A stretch of 64,000 nt of DNA, from positions 1 to 64,000 of the forward strand of contig NZ_JAFFJX010000021.1 in assembly GCF_016924755.1 (NCBI RefSeq), given 5' to 3'. Shown here in pieces: positions 17,836 through 27,406 of the stretch. This DNA comes from Longitalea arenae. GTDB taxonomy: Bacteria > Bacteroidota > Bacteroidia > Chitinophagales > Chitinophagaceae. The translations under genes were made by a program, and so were the position numbers. Position 1 is the first letter of the stretch; each line of letters opens with the position of its first letter. The notes under the pieces are model-generated. The model searched no databases, was not told the origin of the DNA, and saw only the letters and a list, made by a program, of their open reading frames with translations.

Positions 17836-20800
17836 ATGACATTAAACCCGGGTATAAAGCCTGTACCAACCAACATTAAACGACTGCTAAAATTGCTCAT
17901 TACCATGAAGCTGCTATTGTTCCTGTTGTTTGCCGTGCTGCAGGCAAACGCCAATAGCTATGCCCAGAGCGTCTCGCTCAGGGGCCGCAGCATTCCCATC
18001 GAGCGCATTTTTTTAGAGATCAGAAAACAGACCGGTTTAGCGGTATTATGTGAAAGTGATGTGCTGGAAAGTATTAAACCGCTCACTGTAAACTTTCACA
18101 AGACACCGGTTTCGGAAGTATTGGCGTATTGCCTGAAGCAAACGCCGTATACCTATCAGCTCGAGAAAAACAGTATCGTGATCAAAACAATGGCCCGCGC
18201 TGAACCCAGTCCTGCTGCGATGGCAAAACTGCCTAAAGAGATCACCGGCCGTGTCACCGACGAGCAGGGCAACCCCTTGCAGGGAGTGAATGTACGAACG
18301 AATAATGACAGGGGAACCATTACGGCGGCCGATGGAAGTTTTAGTTTGTCGGTCCCCGATGACGTAACCAGCCTTACTTTCAGCTATATCGGGTACCAGC
18401 CAAGGACCGTTGCTTTGGCCGGACAAACCACACTGAATATTACCCTGAACAAAATGCCCGACAATCTGAACGAGGTAGTGATCATAGGTTACGGCACCAA
18501 AAGAAAGGCCGACCTCGTGGGCGCTGTTGACCGCGTAAAGGCGGCGCAAATTGAAGACCGGCCGGTAGGCAACGTTATGCAGGCCTTACAGGGATTATCG
18601 CCCAGCCTGGTGATCCAGCAGCGCAACATGAACCCGAACAACAACTCGATGAACATCAACCTGCGTGGGATCAGCACCTTTGGCAATAACTCACCTTTAT
18701 TGGTGATCGACGGGGTGATCAGCAATGATGTGAACGACATGAATAACCTGAACCCAAATGACATTGAAGAGATCTCGGTTTTAAAAGACGCGGGTAGTGC
18801 TGCCATTTATGGTTCACGTTCAGCCAATGGCGTTATCCTTATTTCCACTAAAAAAGGAAAACCGGGCATGAAGCCTGTGGTGAGCTTCACAGGCCTGGTG
18901 GGTTCACAAAACCCACAGATCCTGATCAAACCGCTGAAAGGCTATCAGAATGCACTGCTTCGTAATGATTCCTATATCAATTCAGGCGCTGACCCCATTT
19001 ATTCCCCCGAGCAAATTCGGCAATTTGCCAGGGGCGACAGTGAGTATTCCCTGAAAAGCATCTTACAAAATGCCCTGCAACAAAATTATAATCTCAGCAT
19101 GCAGGGCGGGTCGGCCAATACCAGTTACATGGTATCGCTGGGCTATTACGATCAGCAAAGTAATTTCAAGGGCCCTGATTATGGGATGAAACGCTATAAT
19201 CTCCGCTCCAACGTCACCACCACCGTGGGCCGGTTAAAGTTGTCGTCCATCCTTTGGTATAACAGATCTGAAAGCAATGCTTACCAGGGCGACGAAGGGT
19301 TCCTGATCGCCGATGCATCGCGGGTGCCGGTCTATAATACCTATGTGCTGAAAGACAGTAATGGCAGGTATTATAATAACGACGTGCTTACCGGCGGAAA
19401 TCCTTTGGCCGCACTGGAGAATGGCGGTTATATAAAAACCATCAACGATAATTTCCAGGGCAGTTTGAATGGTGAGCTCCGGCTCTTCGATGGGTTAAAA
19501 GCCAAAGGGCTGGCAGGCCTCGATCTCCGGCCTGAGAACCGGTTGATCAGGCGCTATTACTGGCCAGTATACAGTTTATCGGGCGGCGAAACCCCGGTTA
19601 ATCAAAATGCCTCCAAGGATTACCATATAGAAGACTTCAGCGCCAATGCCACTTTGCTGAATATTCAGGCCATGCTTGATTACAACAAAACTTTCGCCGG
19701 TAAACACAATGTTTCTGCACTGGCAGGTTTTTCAAATGAATCGTACCGGCAAAAACGCCAGGAAATAAAAAAGAAATATGTCGATCCGGTGCTGGGTATC
19801 CCCATCGATGGAACCATTATTGATCAGAGCAGCTACAATACCGTTGGAGGCACTACGGAAAGAAGTATCTATTCTTATTTTGGAAGACTGGGTTATGCCT
19901 TTGCCGATCGCTATTATGCAGAAGGAAGCTTCCGGCACGATGGTTCTTCCAAATTTGCAAAGAACAACCGCTGGGGATTTTTCCCTTCCCTATCGCTGGG
20001 ATGGCGCATCAGTGAAGAGCGGTTCTTTGATTTCTGGAAAAACAGGATCGGCGATCTGAAGATCCGCGGAACTTATGGCAAACTGGGTAACCAGAATATC
20101 GACGACTATCAAACCCTTACTACATACGATATCTATATCAATCAATATGGCTTTAACAATGTGGCGGTGCCGGGAACGGGTTATACATTCGGCAACCCGG
20201 AACTGAAGTGGGAAACGACCACTTCTGCCAACATCGGTGCAGATGCCACCTTTTTGAAAGGAAGCCTGCGAGTCGGCTTCGACTATTTCCGGAAATTAAC
20301 AAAAGGTATTCTGTTAACGCCACAAACGCCTTTGGTATTGGGCGGTGCAGTGCCCAAGGCCAATTTAGGTGAAATGAAGAACCAGGGCTGGGAATTGACC
20401 GTTAACTATTCCCTGCGGCATAGCGCATTCAGTCATTCGTTCGCGCTTAATATAGCCGATTCATGGAATGAGGTTACCCAATTCGAAGGGTATGAACAGA
20501 TCAGTAAGGCCGACGAAATTGAACGCATCATCCGGGTAGGCCTGCCTTTATACAGCTACTACGGTTATAGAACAGATGGCCTGTTCCAAAACGAGTCCGA
20601 TGTTAAAAATTCCGCACTGCCTATCGGCGTATCGCCGAAACCGGGAGATGTGAAATATAAAGACCGTAATGGCGACGGAATCATCAATGATAATGACCGC
20701 TATGTACTGGGTCATGCGTTCCCACGCCTCACCTTTGGATTTAATTATATGCTGCAATGGAAAGGACTAGAGTTCAATATGCTGTGGCAGGGCGTTGGAA

Positions 20801-21240
20801 AACGCGATATGGCCCTGAGAGGAGAGACCATTGAACCATTCCATGGCGGTTATTCCTTTGTTATGTTTGAGCACCAGCTCGACTATTGGACGCCCGCCAA
20901 TCCCGATGCACGGTGGCCCCGGCTAACGCCGCCGGGCACCGCTTCTACCATTAATAATTACGGTAAGGGCTCAGACTTTAACATCTTTAATGGCGCCTAT
21001 GCACGCCTGAAGAATATCCAGATCGGTTATACGCTGCCTAAAGGGCTCACTACAAAATATGGCGTAAACAAACTCAATATTTTTCTGACCGGGCAAAACC
21101 TGCTAACGATCAGTAAGATCGATTTTGTTGACCCTGAGTCTACCGAGTTTGGCAATAACATGAACAGCAGCGGCGCCAACAGCGCCCGCAATTATCCACG
21201 GCTTATTTATATAGGAGGAGGTGTACATGTTGAATTTTAA
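17836..21240 (+). CDS. SusC/RagA TonB-linked receptor with STN domain
   Basis: An 1134-residue protein. The signal peptide ends near NSYAQ (about residue 44). The STN domain (about 50-115; IPIERIFLEIRKQTGLAVLCESD) is the signalling domain found in sigma/anti-sigma systems. CarboxypepD_reg-like follows (about 138-205), then the TonB box EVVIIGYGT (about 213-222), the plug (VLKDAGSAAIYGSRSANGVILISTKKG) and a long barrel. It ends in GGGVHVEF, the normal SusC end with terminal Phe. It imports oligosaccharides with the neighbouring SusD lid. The last 20 bp overlap the open frame of susD. Translation may start as late as the MKLLLFLLF Met at about residue 24; the earlier ATG is kept because the leader is basic. 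Confidence 0.94.
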   Translation: MTLNPGIKPVPTNIKRLLKLLITMKLLLFLLFAVLQANANSYAQSVSLRGRSIPIERIFLEIRKQTGLAVLCESDVLESIKPLTVNFHKTPVSEVLAYCLKQTPYTYQLEKNSIVIKTMARAEPSPAAMAKLPKEITGRVTDEQGNPLQGVNVRTNNDRGTITAADGSFSLSVPDDVTSLTFSYIGYQPRTVALAGQTTLNITLNKMPDNLNEVVIIGYGTKRKADLVGAVDRVKAAQIEDRPVGNVMQALQGLSPSLVIQQRNMNPNNNSMNINLRGISTFGNNSPLLVIDGVISNDVNDMNNLNPNDIEEISVLKDAGSAAIYGSRSANGVILISTKKGKPGMKPVVSFTGLVGSQNPQILIKPLKGYQNALLRNDSYINSGADPIYSPEQIRQFARGDSEYSLKSILQNALQQNYNLSMQGGSANTSYMVSLGYYDQQSNFKGPDYGMKRYNLRSNVTTTVGRLKLSSILWYNRSESNAYQGDEGFLIADASRVPVYNTYVLKDSNGRYYNNDVLTGGNPLAALENGGYIKTINDNFQGSLNGELRLFDGLKAKGLAGLDLRPENRLIRRYYWPVYSLSGGETPVNQNASKDYHIEDFSANATLLNIQAMLDYNKTFAGKHNVSALAGFSNESYRQKRQEIKKKYVDPVLGIPIDGTIIDQSSYNTVGGTTERSIYSYFGRLGYAFADRYYAEGSFRHDGSSKFAKNNRWGFFPSLSLGWRISEERFFDFWKNRIGDLKIRGTYGKLGNQNIDDYQTLTTYDIYINQYGFNNVAVPGTGYTFGNPELKWETTTSANIGADATFLKGSLRVGFDYFRKLTKGILLTPQTPLVLGGAVPKANLGEMKNQGWELTVNYSLRHSAFSHSFALNIADSWNEVTQFEGYEQISKADEIERIIRVGLPLYSYYGYRTDGLFQNESDVKNSALPIGVSPKPGDVKYKDRNGDGIINDNDRYVLGHAFPRLTFGFNYMLQWKGLEFNMLWQGVGKRDMALRGETIEPFHGGYSFVMFEHQLDYWTPANPDARWPRLTPPGTASTINNYGKGSDFNIFNGAYARLKNIQIGYTLPKGLTTKYGVNKLNIFLTGQNLLTISKIDFVDPESTEFGNNMNSSGANSARNYPRLIYIGGGVHVEF

Positions 21241-21265
21241 AGCACATCAATTCAAACCAGCCATT

Positions 21266-22894
21266 ATGAAAATGAACTTTGCAGAAATGGGCCTGACCAT
21301 ACTGTTGATGGGATTGCTGCTCACCGGATGTGTGAAACTGGATGTGGCCCCCACCAACAAGTTCACCGATGAAACGTACTGGACCACAGAAGACAAAGCC
21401 AACTCTGTGTTGAACATGGCTTACCGCCAGCTGTTCACGAATGATTTTTTCATGTTAAATGAGATCCTGAGCGATAATGTTTACAATGGGTATGGAACTA
21501 CCAACGAAAAGGTGATTGCCCTCGGCCTGGCAGATGCTTCGAACGGCCGCTTTGAAAGCGAATGGAAAGCCTGTTATGAAGGTATAAAGACCTGCCATAC
21601 ATTCCTGGCCAATATAGACCGGGTAACCACCATGAGCGAAACGTTAAAGACGAAAAGAAAAGCCGAGACCCGCTTTATCAGGGCATGGCTTTTTTTGGAG
21701 CTCACTATCTGGTATGGCGATGTTCCGCATTTCACGGAAGATATTACCCTCAGTCAGTCGAAAGCAGTTGAACGTACACCGCATGCAGAGATCATGGCGT
21801 GGATCCACCAGGAGCTGGATGAAGTGGCTGCCGCTTTACCCAAACGGGAAGAATATACCGCAGCAGATAACGGAAGGGTCACCAGTGGCGCCGCCATTGC
21901 ATTGAACGCCCGGGCATATCTGTATGAAAGTAACTGGGTAAAAGTGGCGGAATATTGCGATAAGCTGATCAACAGTACCACCTATGGCAGTTACAGCTTA
22001 TTTCCCAACTATGAGCAATTGTTCTGGGTGAGGAATGAGTACAATCCTGAGATCATACTAAGCCTTCAGTATGTGCCTGTAAACCGCACCTGGGGCAACC
22101 TGGTTGACTATGCGCCGATGTCGGCCAATGCACGGCTTTGCCTGGCCGGGCCTACCCAGGAACTGGTGAACACATACCTGATGAAAAATGGTAAAAAATG
22201 GACCCCCGCTGATCCGGATTATGCAGACCGCGATCCGCGTTTGGCAGCCACCATTGTGTACGATGGTTCCAGGTGGACCGACAGATCGGGTAACACCTAT
22301 CCCATCGTGATCCATCCGGACGGCACTACGCCTCCCAATAAGATCTCAGATAAGTACACGGGCGCAGGAACCGCGCAAACACCTACCGGTTATTACTATC
22401 GTAAATTCTGTGATCCTGATCCCGCCTCGTACACAGGTGGCAGCTGGGAGTCGAGCCTGAACCTGCCATTGATCCGTTTTGCCGATGTATTGCTGATGTA
22501 TGCAGAAGCAAAGAACGAGCTGAAAGAAATGAATCCTGCTGTATGGGATCAAACCATCAAAAAATTACGGCAAAGGGCCGGCTTCGATAATACACCTGAA
22601 GCAATGGATCTGCCCGGCAGCGACCAGGATCTTTTGCGCGAAGTGATCCGCAATGAAAGGCGCGTGGAACTGGCACTGGAAGGATTGCGCATCTTTGACA
22701 TCCGCCGGTGGAAGATCGCAGAAACCGTATTAACGCAGGAACGGCATGGCGCCAGATTCGATAAAAGCAGTGGCAGCTATGATTATATCAAACTGCCCGG
22801 CGGCAGCTTCAACCGTAATCGCGATTACCTGTGGGCAATTCCCAGAGCAGAGCGATTATTGAATCCAAAACTCACTCAAAACCCCGGTTATTAA
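21266..22894 (+). CDS. SusD/RagB surface glycan-binding lipoprotein
   Basis: The frame is open from 21221, but the ATG at 21266 gives a canonical lipoprotein signal (MKMNFAEMGLTILLMGLL, then LLTGC). An AGGAGGAGG tract just before an earlier ATG at 21227 is part of the conserved SusC C-terminus and is unlikely to decide the start. The mature protein has the SusD-like N-terminal TPR fold (about 30-250; KAETRFIRAWLFLELTIWYGDVPHF) and the RagB/SusD C-terminal part, ending IRNERRVELALEGLRIFDIRRW and PIPRAER-like AIPRAERLLNPKLTQNPGY. It sits as a lid on the SusC channel and binds polysaccharide on the cell surface. Confidence 0.93.
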   Translation: MKMNFAEMGLTILLMGLLLTGCVKLDVAPTNKFTDETYWTTEDKANSVLNMAYRQLFTNDFFMLNEILSDNVYNGYGTTNEKVIALGLADASNGRFESEWKACYEGIKTCHTFLANIDRVTTMSETLKTKRKAETRFIRAWLFLELTIWYGDVPHFTEDITLSQSKAVERTPHAEIMAWIHQELDEVAAALPKREEYTAADNGRVTSGAAIALNARAYLYESNWVKVAEYCDKLINSTTYGSYSLFPNYEQLFWVRNEYNPEIILSLQYVPVNRTWGNLVDYAPMSANARLCLAGPTQELVNTYLMKNGKKWTPADPDYADRDPRLAATIVYDGSRWTDRSGNTYPIVIHPDGTTPPNKISDKYTGAGTAQTPTGYYYRKFCDPDPASYTGGSWESSLNLPLIRFADVLLMYAEAKNELKEMNPAVWDQTIKKLRQRAGFDNTPEAMDLPGSDQDLLREVIRNERRVELALEGLRIFDIRRWKIAETVLTQERHGARFDKSSGSYDYIKLPGGSFNRNRDYLWAIPRAERLLNPKLTQNPGY

Positions 22895-22910
22895 TTACAA
22901 TCACCCGAAA

Positions 22911-24032
22911 ATGAAAAAAAATAATTTATCAATAGCATGCTGTATCCTCTTGTTTGCCGCCTTTACCGGCTGCACCAAGGATAACAAATTCAAAGAAGTT
23001 CAGGTAACCGAAGTAAGCACCCTGTATTCACCTGACGATGGGCGTAATGTGATACTGCAAGCCGCCGGTTCGGCTACATTATATTTCGAGTGGGAGAAAG
23101 CGGTAGCTGAAGACAATGGGGTGGTGTATTATGATGTGTTATTTGATAAGCCCGACGGCGATTTTTCCAACCCTGCATTTGTGGTTGCCGCCGATAATAA
23201 CGGCACCAGCACCGGATCGAGCATTACCCATAAGGTCCTGAACAAGATCGGGAAACTGGCAGGTATAGCATCTGGTAAGGAAGGCAAACTGAAATGGACG
23301 GTGGCCTCATCCCGGGGACTCACAAGGGTAGTGTCTCAGCAAGTGCGCACCATTAACATCACCAGGACAAACGGCATAGATGCGCCCGATGCATTGTTCC
23401 TGACGGGCGAGGGAACGGAAGCAGGCAGCGATCTGTCGCAGGCATTGACCGTTAAAGTACTGCCGGGTGGCAATGAGTTTGAGATCTATACCAGGCTGGT
23501 GGCCGGTAAAAAATATGCTTTTGTTGATTCGAAGACCAGCGTATCCAGAACTTTTTCCGTGAATGCCAGCGGCACAGGTTTCGAAGAATCGGCCAACGGC
23601 GCCACCGTAGCGAAAGATGGCATCTACAGGATCTCCCTGGATTTCACTACAGCCTCCATTACCCTGGTGGAGATCAGCAAGCTCGACTTTTTTATGTGCA
23701 CCCCCCAGAAACGTGAAACACTTAGCTACCAGGGCAAAGGCATTTGGCGGGTAAATGACATAGTGCCCGACTTTACAACGAACTGGAGCGATGACCGGTA
23801 TTTCTTCTGGATGACCCTTGGAGGAACGGAACAAAAGGTCGGCAGTTCCCAGAAAGACAATCAGCCGCCCGGTACAACAACAGGATCATTCTTTTATCTG
23901 AATTTCTATCCCGCAGATAAGAACCAGTGGGATTATTCCTTCAAGTTCCCGAACAGATCGGTAAAGAAATGCAGTATCGTTGTTTCCTTCAGCTCAGATG
24001 CTGCAAACTATACCCATGAAGTGATCTATTAA
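22911..24032 (+). CDS. SusE/SusF-like surface lipoprotein
   Basis: A 373-residue protein with lipobox FTGC (Cys21 after MKKNNLSIACCILLFAA). The N-terminal part is an Ig-like SusE domain: VTEVSTLYSPDDGRNVILQ, LYFEWEKA, YYDVLFDKPDGDFSNP. The middle and last parts look like starch-binding-type modules of SusE/F proteins (FLTGEGTEAGSDLSQALTVK, and LDFFMCTPQKRETLSYQGKGIW near the end). It binds glycan at the cell surface and helps SusD but has no enzymatic role. It lies 16 bp after susD and 27 bp before the GH76 gene, clearly in one operon. Confidence 0.85.
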   Translation: MKKNNLSIACCILLFAAFTGCTKDNKFKEVQVTEVSTLYSPDDGRNVILQAAGSATLYFEWEKAVAEDNGVVYYDVLFDKPDGDFSNPAFVVAADNNGTSTGSSITHKVLNKIGKLAGIASGKEGKLKWTVASSRGLTRVVSQQVRTINITRTNGIDAPDALFLTGEGTEAGSDLSQALTVKVLPGGNEFEIYTRLVAGKKYAFVDSKTSVSRTFSVNASGTGFEESANGATVAKDGIYRISLDFTTASITLVEISKLDFFMCTPQKRETLSYQGKGIWRVNDIVPDFTTNWSDDRYFFWMTLGGTEQKVGSSQKDNQPPGTTTGSFFYLNFYPADKNQWDYSFKFPNRSVKKCSIVVSFSSDAANYTHEVIY

Positions 24033-24059
24033 TAATAATTGTAAAAGCGGCTATGCATC

Positions 24060-25247
24060 ATGATCAGGTATTCAATAAAAAAATGGCAAATGCAAAAAAT
24101 CTTGTTAGTGGCCGGCGCTGCACTCATCCTGGCCTGCGGCAAAATAAAGGACGTATACGTTGATAATAGTATAAAATACAATATCGACTGGACCGCCGCT
24201 GCGGACAGCAGCAGCAGCAGTTTCGTTAATGTGTACTGGAATTCTACCAAACATCATTTCAATAACGACAATTTTGGCACCGTGAACCAGTTTGATTACT
24301 GGCCGGAGGCACATGGCCTGGATGTGCTGGTAGACGCCTATAAACGTACAGGCAGCACGATGTATAAAGACCGGATCAGTGCCTTTTACGAGGGCGTAAA
24401 AGCAAAGAACGGAGGCCGCTTCTATAACAACTATTACGACGATATGGGTTGGCACGGCATGGCGCACCTGCGTGCATTTGAAGCAACGGGTGATGCCCGT
24501 TATGAGACGTCGGCCAGGGAATTATGGCAATGGATCGCTGCCGGCTGGAATGATTTCGATGGGGGAGGTATACCCTGGAATCATGAAAATACAGATGCCG
24601 GTCGCAGCAAGGGAATCCCTTCCAATGGTCCGGCGGCTATTATAGCAGCCCGCCGGTGGCAGAAATATGGTGCAGCAGAGATTGTGAACGGGTTGAATAA
24701 CCTTCAGTGGTTGGAAAGGATCTACAACTGGATGAAAGAACATCGCGTGGTACAACAATCCGGCCGGGTATTTGAAAAATTGAGCGATCCCAAAGGCGAT
24801 TGGACCTACAATGCAGGCACTTATATGGGCGCAGCATTGGAATACTATTACATCACCGGTAACAAGGTATATTTAAATGATGCCATTAAAACAGCAGACT
24901 GGGCAACCAGCACGCTGATCAACTCGAACAACAAAGTGTTGAGTGATTGGGCAGAGCAGCAGGACCATGACGTTAACCTGTTCAAAGGCATTTTCGTGCG
25001 TTATCTTACTTTATTGATAAAGAATAAAGACCTGCCTGAATCGAACCGGAAAAGATATGTTTACTTTCTAAGGAACAGCGCGCAGATCCTGTGGACAGCA
25101 GGCGCCGTTAAGAGTCCGGTCGTGTTGTTCGGTTATCATTGGTGGCAGGCCCCAACGGAATCAAAAGTGGCTTTACGTACCCAGATAAGCGCCTGTACAT
25201 TGATGGAATCGCTGGCATTGCTGAAATCAGAAGGCTACGTCGAATAA
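24060..25247 (+). CDS. GH76 endo-alpha-1,6-mannanase, lipoprotein
   Basis: A 395-residue protein. Lipobox LILAC (Cys26) shows it is a lipoprotein; a start at the Met at 24090 (MQKILLVAGA) would give a cleaner signal. The (alpha/alpha)6 GH76 fold is seen in WPEAHGLDVLVDAYKRTG, then the adjacent aspartate pair in YYDDMGWHG (Asp127, Asp128), the known catalytic pair of GH76, and GGGIPWNHENT. Length is normal for the family. GH76 enzymes cut the alpha-1,6-mannan backbone of fungal cell walls, so the locus is predicted to target yeast or fungal mannan or a related alpha-mannoside. It is the only glycoside hydrolase of the locus. A bidirectional terminator follows. Confidence 0.93.
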   Translation: MIRYSIKKWQMQKILLVAGAALILACGKIKDVYVDNSIKYNIDWTAAADSSSSSFVNVYWNSTKHHFNNDNFGTVNQFDYWPEAHGLDVLVDAYKRTGSTMYKDRISAFYEGVKAKNGGRFYNNYYDDMGWHGMAHLRAFEATGDARYETSARELWQWIAAGWNDFDGGGIPWNHENTDAGRSKGIPSNGPAAIIAARRWQKYGAAEIVNGLNNLQWLERIYNWMKEHRVVQQSGRVFEKLSDPKGDWTYNAGTYMGAALEYYYITGNKVYLNDAIKTADWATSTLINSNNKVLSDWAEQQDHDVNLFKGIFVRYLTLLIKNKDLPESNRKRYVYFLRNSAQILWTAGAVKSPVVLFGYHWWQAPTESKVALRTQISACTLMESLALLKSEGYVE

Positions 25248-25261
25248 TGAAATACCTGTAT

Positions 25262-25297
25262 AAAAATGCCTCCGGCCAGATCGGAGGCATTTTTATT
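25262..25297. terminator. Bidirectional intrinsic terminator
   Basis: A 13-bp perfect stem, AAAAATGCCTCCG (25262-25274) with CGGAGGCATTTTT (25282-25294), and loop 25275-25281. Both strands carry T-runs, so it ends the mannan operon on the plus strand and the epoxide-hydrolase-like gene on the minus strand. Confidence 0.9.
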
Positions 25298-25327
25298 GTC
25301 CCTTAGGGAGCCGAAGGCCGCAGGCAT

Positions 25328-26542
25328 TTAAAATGCTTTCTGAACAACAGCTTCAAAGAAGTGATGAAGATCTTTCGCCAGGATCTGCGGGCATTCCATT
25401 GCCGGGAAATGCAGGCCTTCATCAAAAGCGCTCCACCGGTCGGGGTTGCCCAGGGGGCCCAACAATTTTTTCAGCAGCGCTCCATGACCGCCAAAGGCGG
25501 CCATGGCCGACGGAACTTTTGGCGGCGCCCATGATTGCTCAGCCGATTCCTGCGAACCGGCATCTCCGCCTGGGGCATTCCAGTCGAACGACATATTCAT
25601 ACCGTCGTACAATGTATAAGCAGTAGATGCGCCGAGTTTATTGAACCAGTAAAGCGAAATATTGGTAAGCATAAGATCTAACTCAATGGCCTCCTCAGGC
25701 AGCGCATTCACAGCATTCGTCCAGGTTTTATATTTCTCCATGATCCAGCTTAATAAACCGATTGGACTATCGGTAAGTGCATATGCCAGGGTTTGCGGCT
25801 TTGTTGATAAGATTTTCAAATAGGCCGTTTCATATTTTTCATAATCCCGGAAGCCGGCGATTTCTTTCTTTTCATCGGAGGAAAAAGAGTCGATATCCTC
25901 CGGTAACATGCCCATACCAGTTAGTGCTGTGAAATCGGTACTAACATGCGTTCCCAGTAAGCGATGCCCTGCTATTCCGGATAACATGCCAGTAATCCCT
26001 GCGCCCATATCGGTACCATGCACGGCAAATGTATCATAGCCTAATACAGTCATTAATTCAGCAAAAAGCGCAGCTATCTTCATCAGATCCCAGCTTTGAT
26101 CCCTGGCAGGAATGGAAAAGCCAAAGCCCGGAATAGAAGGAATTATTATATGAAAAGAGACGCTGGATTGAATACCATGGGCAGAAGGGTTCGTAAGCAG
26201 CTCAGTTAGTTTCAGGAATTCAACAAAAGAGCTTGGGTATCCATGTAGCAGCAGCAGGGGTATCGCATTCGGGTGTGCAGACCTGATATGCACAAAGTGA
26301 ACGGGTTGTTCGTTTATCCTGACCATGTATTGCGGAAATTGGTTCAACCAGGCTTCCTGCTTTCTCCAGTCAAATTGCGTTTGCCAGTAGTTGGCGATTT
26401 TTTGCACATAGGAGACCGGGGCGCCAGGTTTCCAGTCAGTTGACTTTTGTACCGGAAAGCGGGCGGAGGCCAATCGATGATTCAGATCATCTATTTCCTG
26501 CTGAGGAATATTGATGGCGAATGGGCTAATGGTGTTATTCAT
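25328..26542 (-). CDS. Epoxide-hydrolase-like alpha/beta hydrolase
   Basis: A 404-residue protein. The N-terminal epoxide hydrolase (EHN) domain is seen over about 1-110: FAINIPQQEIDDLNHRLASARFP and YVQKIANYWQTQFDWRKQEAWLNQFP. The hydrolase core contains LLLHGYPSSFVEF (oxyanion HGYP) and the nucleophile elbow AVHGTDMGAGI, where an Asp occupies the epoxide-hydrolase nucleophile position (usual form HGGDWG). EGLHFPAMECPQILAKDL supplies the catalytic His. It opens epoxides to diols, with juvenile-hormone or microsomal epoxide hydrolases as distant relatives. There is no signal peptide. It is monocistronic, with a terminator downstream shared with the mannan operon. Confidence 0.87.
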   Translation of the reverse strand: MNNTISPFAINIPQQEIDDLNHRLASARFPVQKSTDWKPGAPVSYVQKIANYWQTQFDWRKQEAWLNQFPQYMVRINEQPVHFVHIRSAHPNAIPLLLLHGYPSSFVEFLKLTELLTNPSAHGIQSSVSFHIIIPSIPGFGFSIPARDQSWDLMKIAALFAELMTVLGYDTFAVHGTDMGAGITGMLSGIAGHRLLGTHVSTDFTALTGMGMLPEDIDSFSSDEKKEIAGFRDYEKYETAYLKILSTKPQTLAYALTDSPIGLLSWIMEKYKTWTNAVNALPEEAIELDLMLTNISLYWFNKLGASTAYTLYDGMNMSFDWNAPGGDAGSQESAEQSWAPPKVPSAMAAFGGHGALLKKLLGPLGNPDRWSAFDEGLHFPAMECPQILAKDLHHFFEAVVQKAF

Positions 26543-26602
26543 GCGCTTTTGTTTTGTTGCTGTAACCGGACGTAAAATAAACTTTTATTGGGCACAAATG
26601 AA

Positions 26603-26628
26603 ACAGGACGGTGTCAATCCCGTCCTGT
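26603..26628 (-). terminator. Hairpin terminator after the DHFR-like gene
   Basis: ACAGGACGG (26603-26611) pairs with CCGTCCTGT (26620-26628), loop 8 nt, followed on the minus strand by TTTCATTTG. It lies 44 bp past the stop of the minus-strand DHFR-like gene. Confidence 0.65.
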
Positions 26629-26671
26629 GTAACCGGCCTTCCATTATATTTTTGGCAATGTAATATGATCC

Positions 26672-27250
26672 TTATACGCCGTAAATGTGTACGGTGGTTC
26701 CACCCGGAAAAACCTTCACATCTTGCAGCTTAAGATAGAGCGGTTTTGCAAGCCCATCGAAGATCGGCAGTCCGGCCCCCAATGCCAGCGGATGGGTCAC
26801 CAAACGGAATTCGTCTACAAGCCCCGTTGCTATGAGGTTCCGCATGAACCCGGCGCCGCCAATGGCTGCGATCGGTTTACCCGGCTCGGCTTTAAGCTCC
26901 CTAATCTGCCGGGCCAAATCACCGTCAAAGATCCGCGCCTGCGCCCAGGAAGCGGCAGCAGCTGACTGATCCTGCCCGAAAGACACGCCTTTAAATCCTT
27001 TTTTGGTAAAGACCCCTTTCGGTATTTGGTTCATAGAAGGAGCAAAAGGATCGGTGGAAGTGGGCCAGTATGGCGCCATAAGCTCAAACGACTTCCTGCC
27101 CATGATGATCAGTCCCGCGTCCCAGCTTTGCTCCACGGCCCATGCTTTGGATTTCTCATCGCTGGTCTTGAAGAGCCAGTCTTTCTCGCCATTAGGGCCG
27201 GCGACAAAACCGTCGACCGACATCGACATTTTCATTATCAGCTTTCGCAT
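26672..27250 (-). CDS. RibD C-terminal / dihydrofolate reductase-family protein
   Basis: A 192-residue protein with the DHFR-like fold used by RibD-C proteins: MRKLIMKMSMSVDGFVAGPNGEKDW at the start, LIIMGRKSFELMAPYW for the NADPH loop, and KPIAAIGGAGFMRNLIATGLVDEFRLVTHPLALGAGLPIF for the second nucleotide-binding part. Family members use NADPH to reduce small heterocycles; the stand-alone forms in this phylum have no proven substrate. There is no signal peptide. It is divergent from the SnoaL-like gene and upstream of the epoxide-hydrolase-like gene, but a hairpin between them suggests separate transcripts. Confidence 0.87.
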   Translation of the reverse strand: MRKLIMKMSMSVDGFVAGPNGEKDWLFKTSDEKSKAWAVEQSWDAGLIIMGRKSFELMAPYWPTSTDPFAPSMNQIPKGVFTKKGFKGVSFGQDQSAAAASWAQARIFDGDLARQIRELKAEPGKPIAAIGGAGFMRNLIATGLVDEFRLVTHPLALGAGLPIFDGLAKPLYLKLQDVKVFPGGTTVHIYGV

Positions 27251-27406
27251 AAGTAGAATAGAGTTGTTTCCCTAAAACTAAGCTGCCCTTCGGGAAGCCG
27301 CAGGGGGGTAAAATGACTATCTGAGGGGGCGATTGTGACATGTAACCATTTTCCTCCGGATAAACCACTGCTATCATTTAAATTTGGAACACATAAACTT
27401 GATTCT

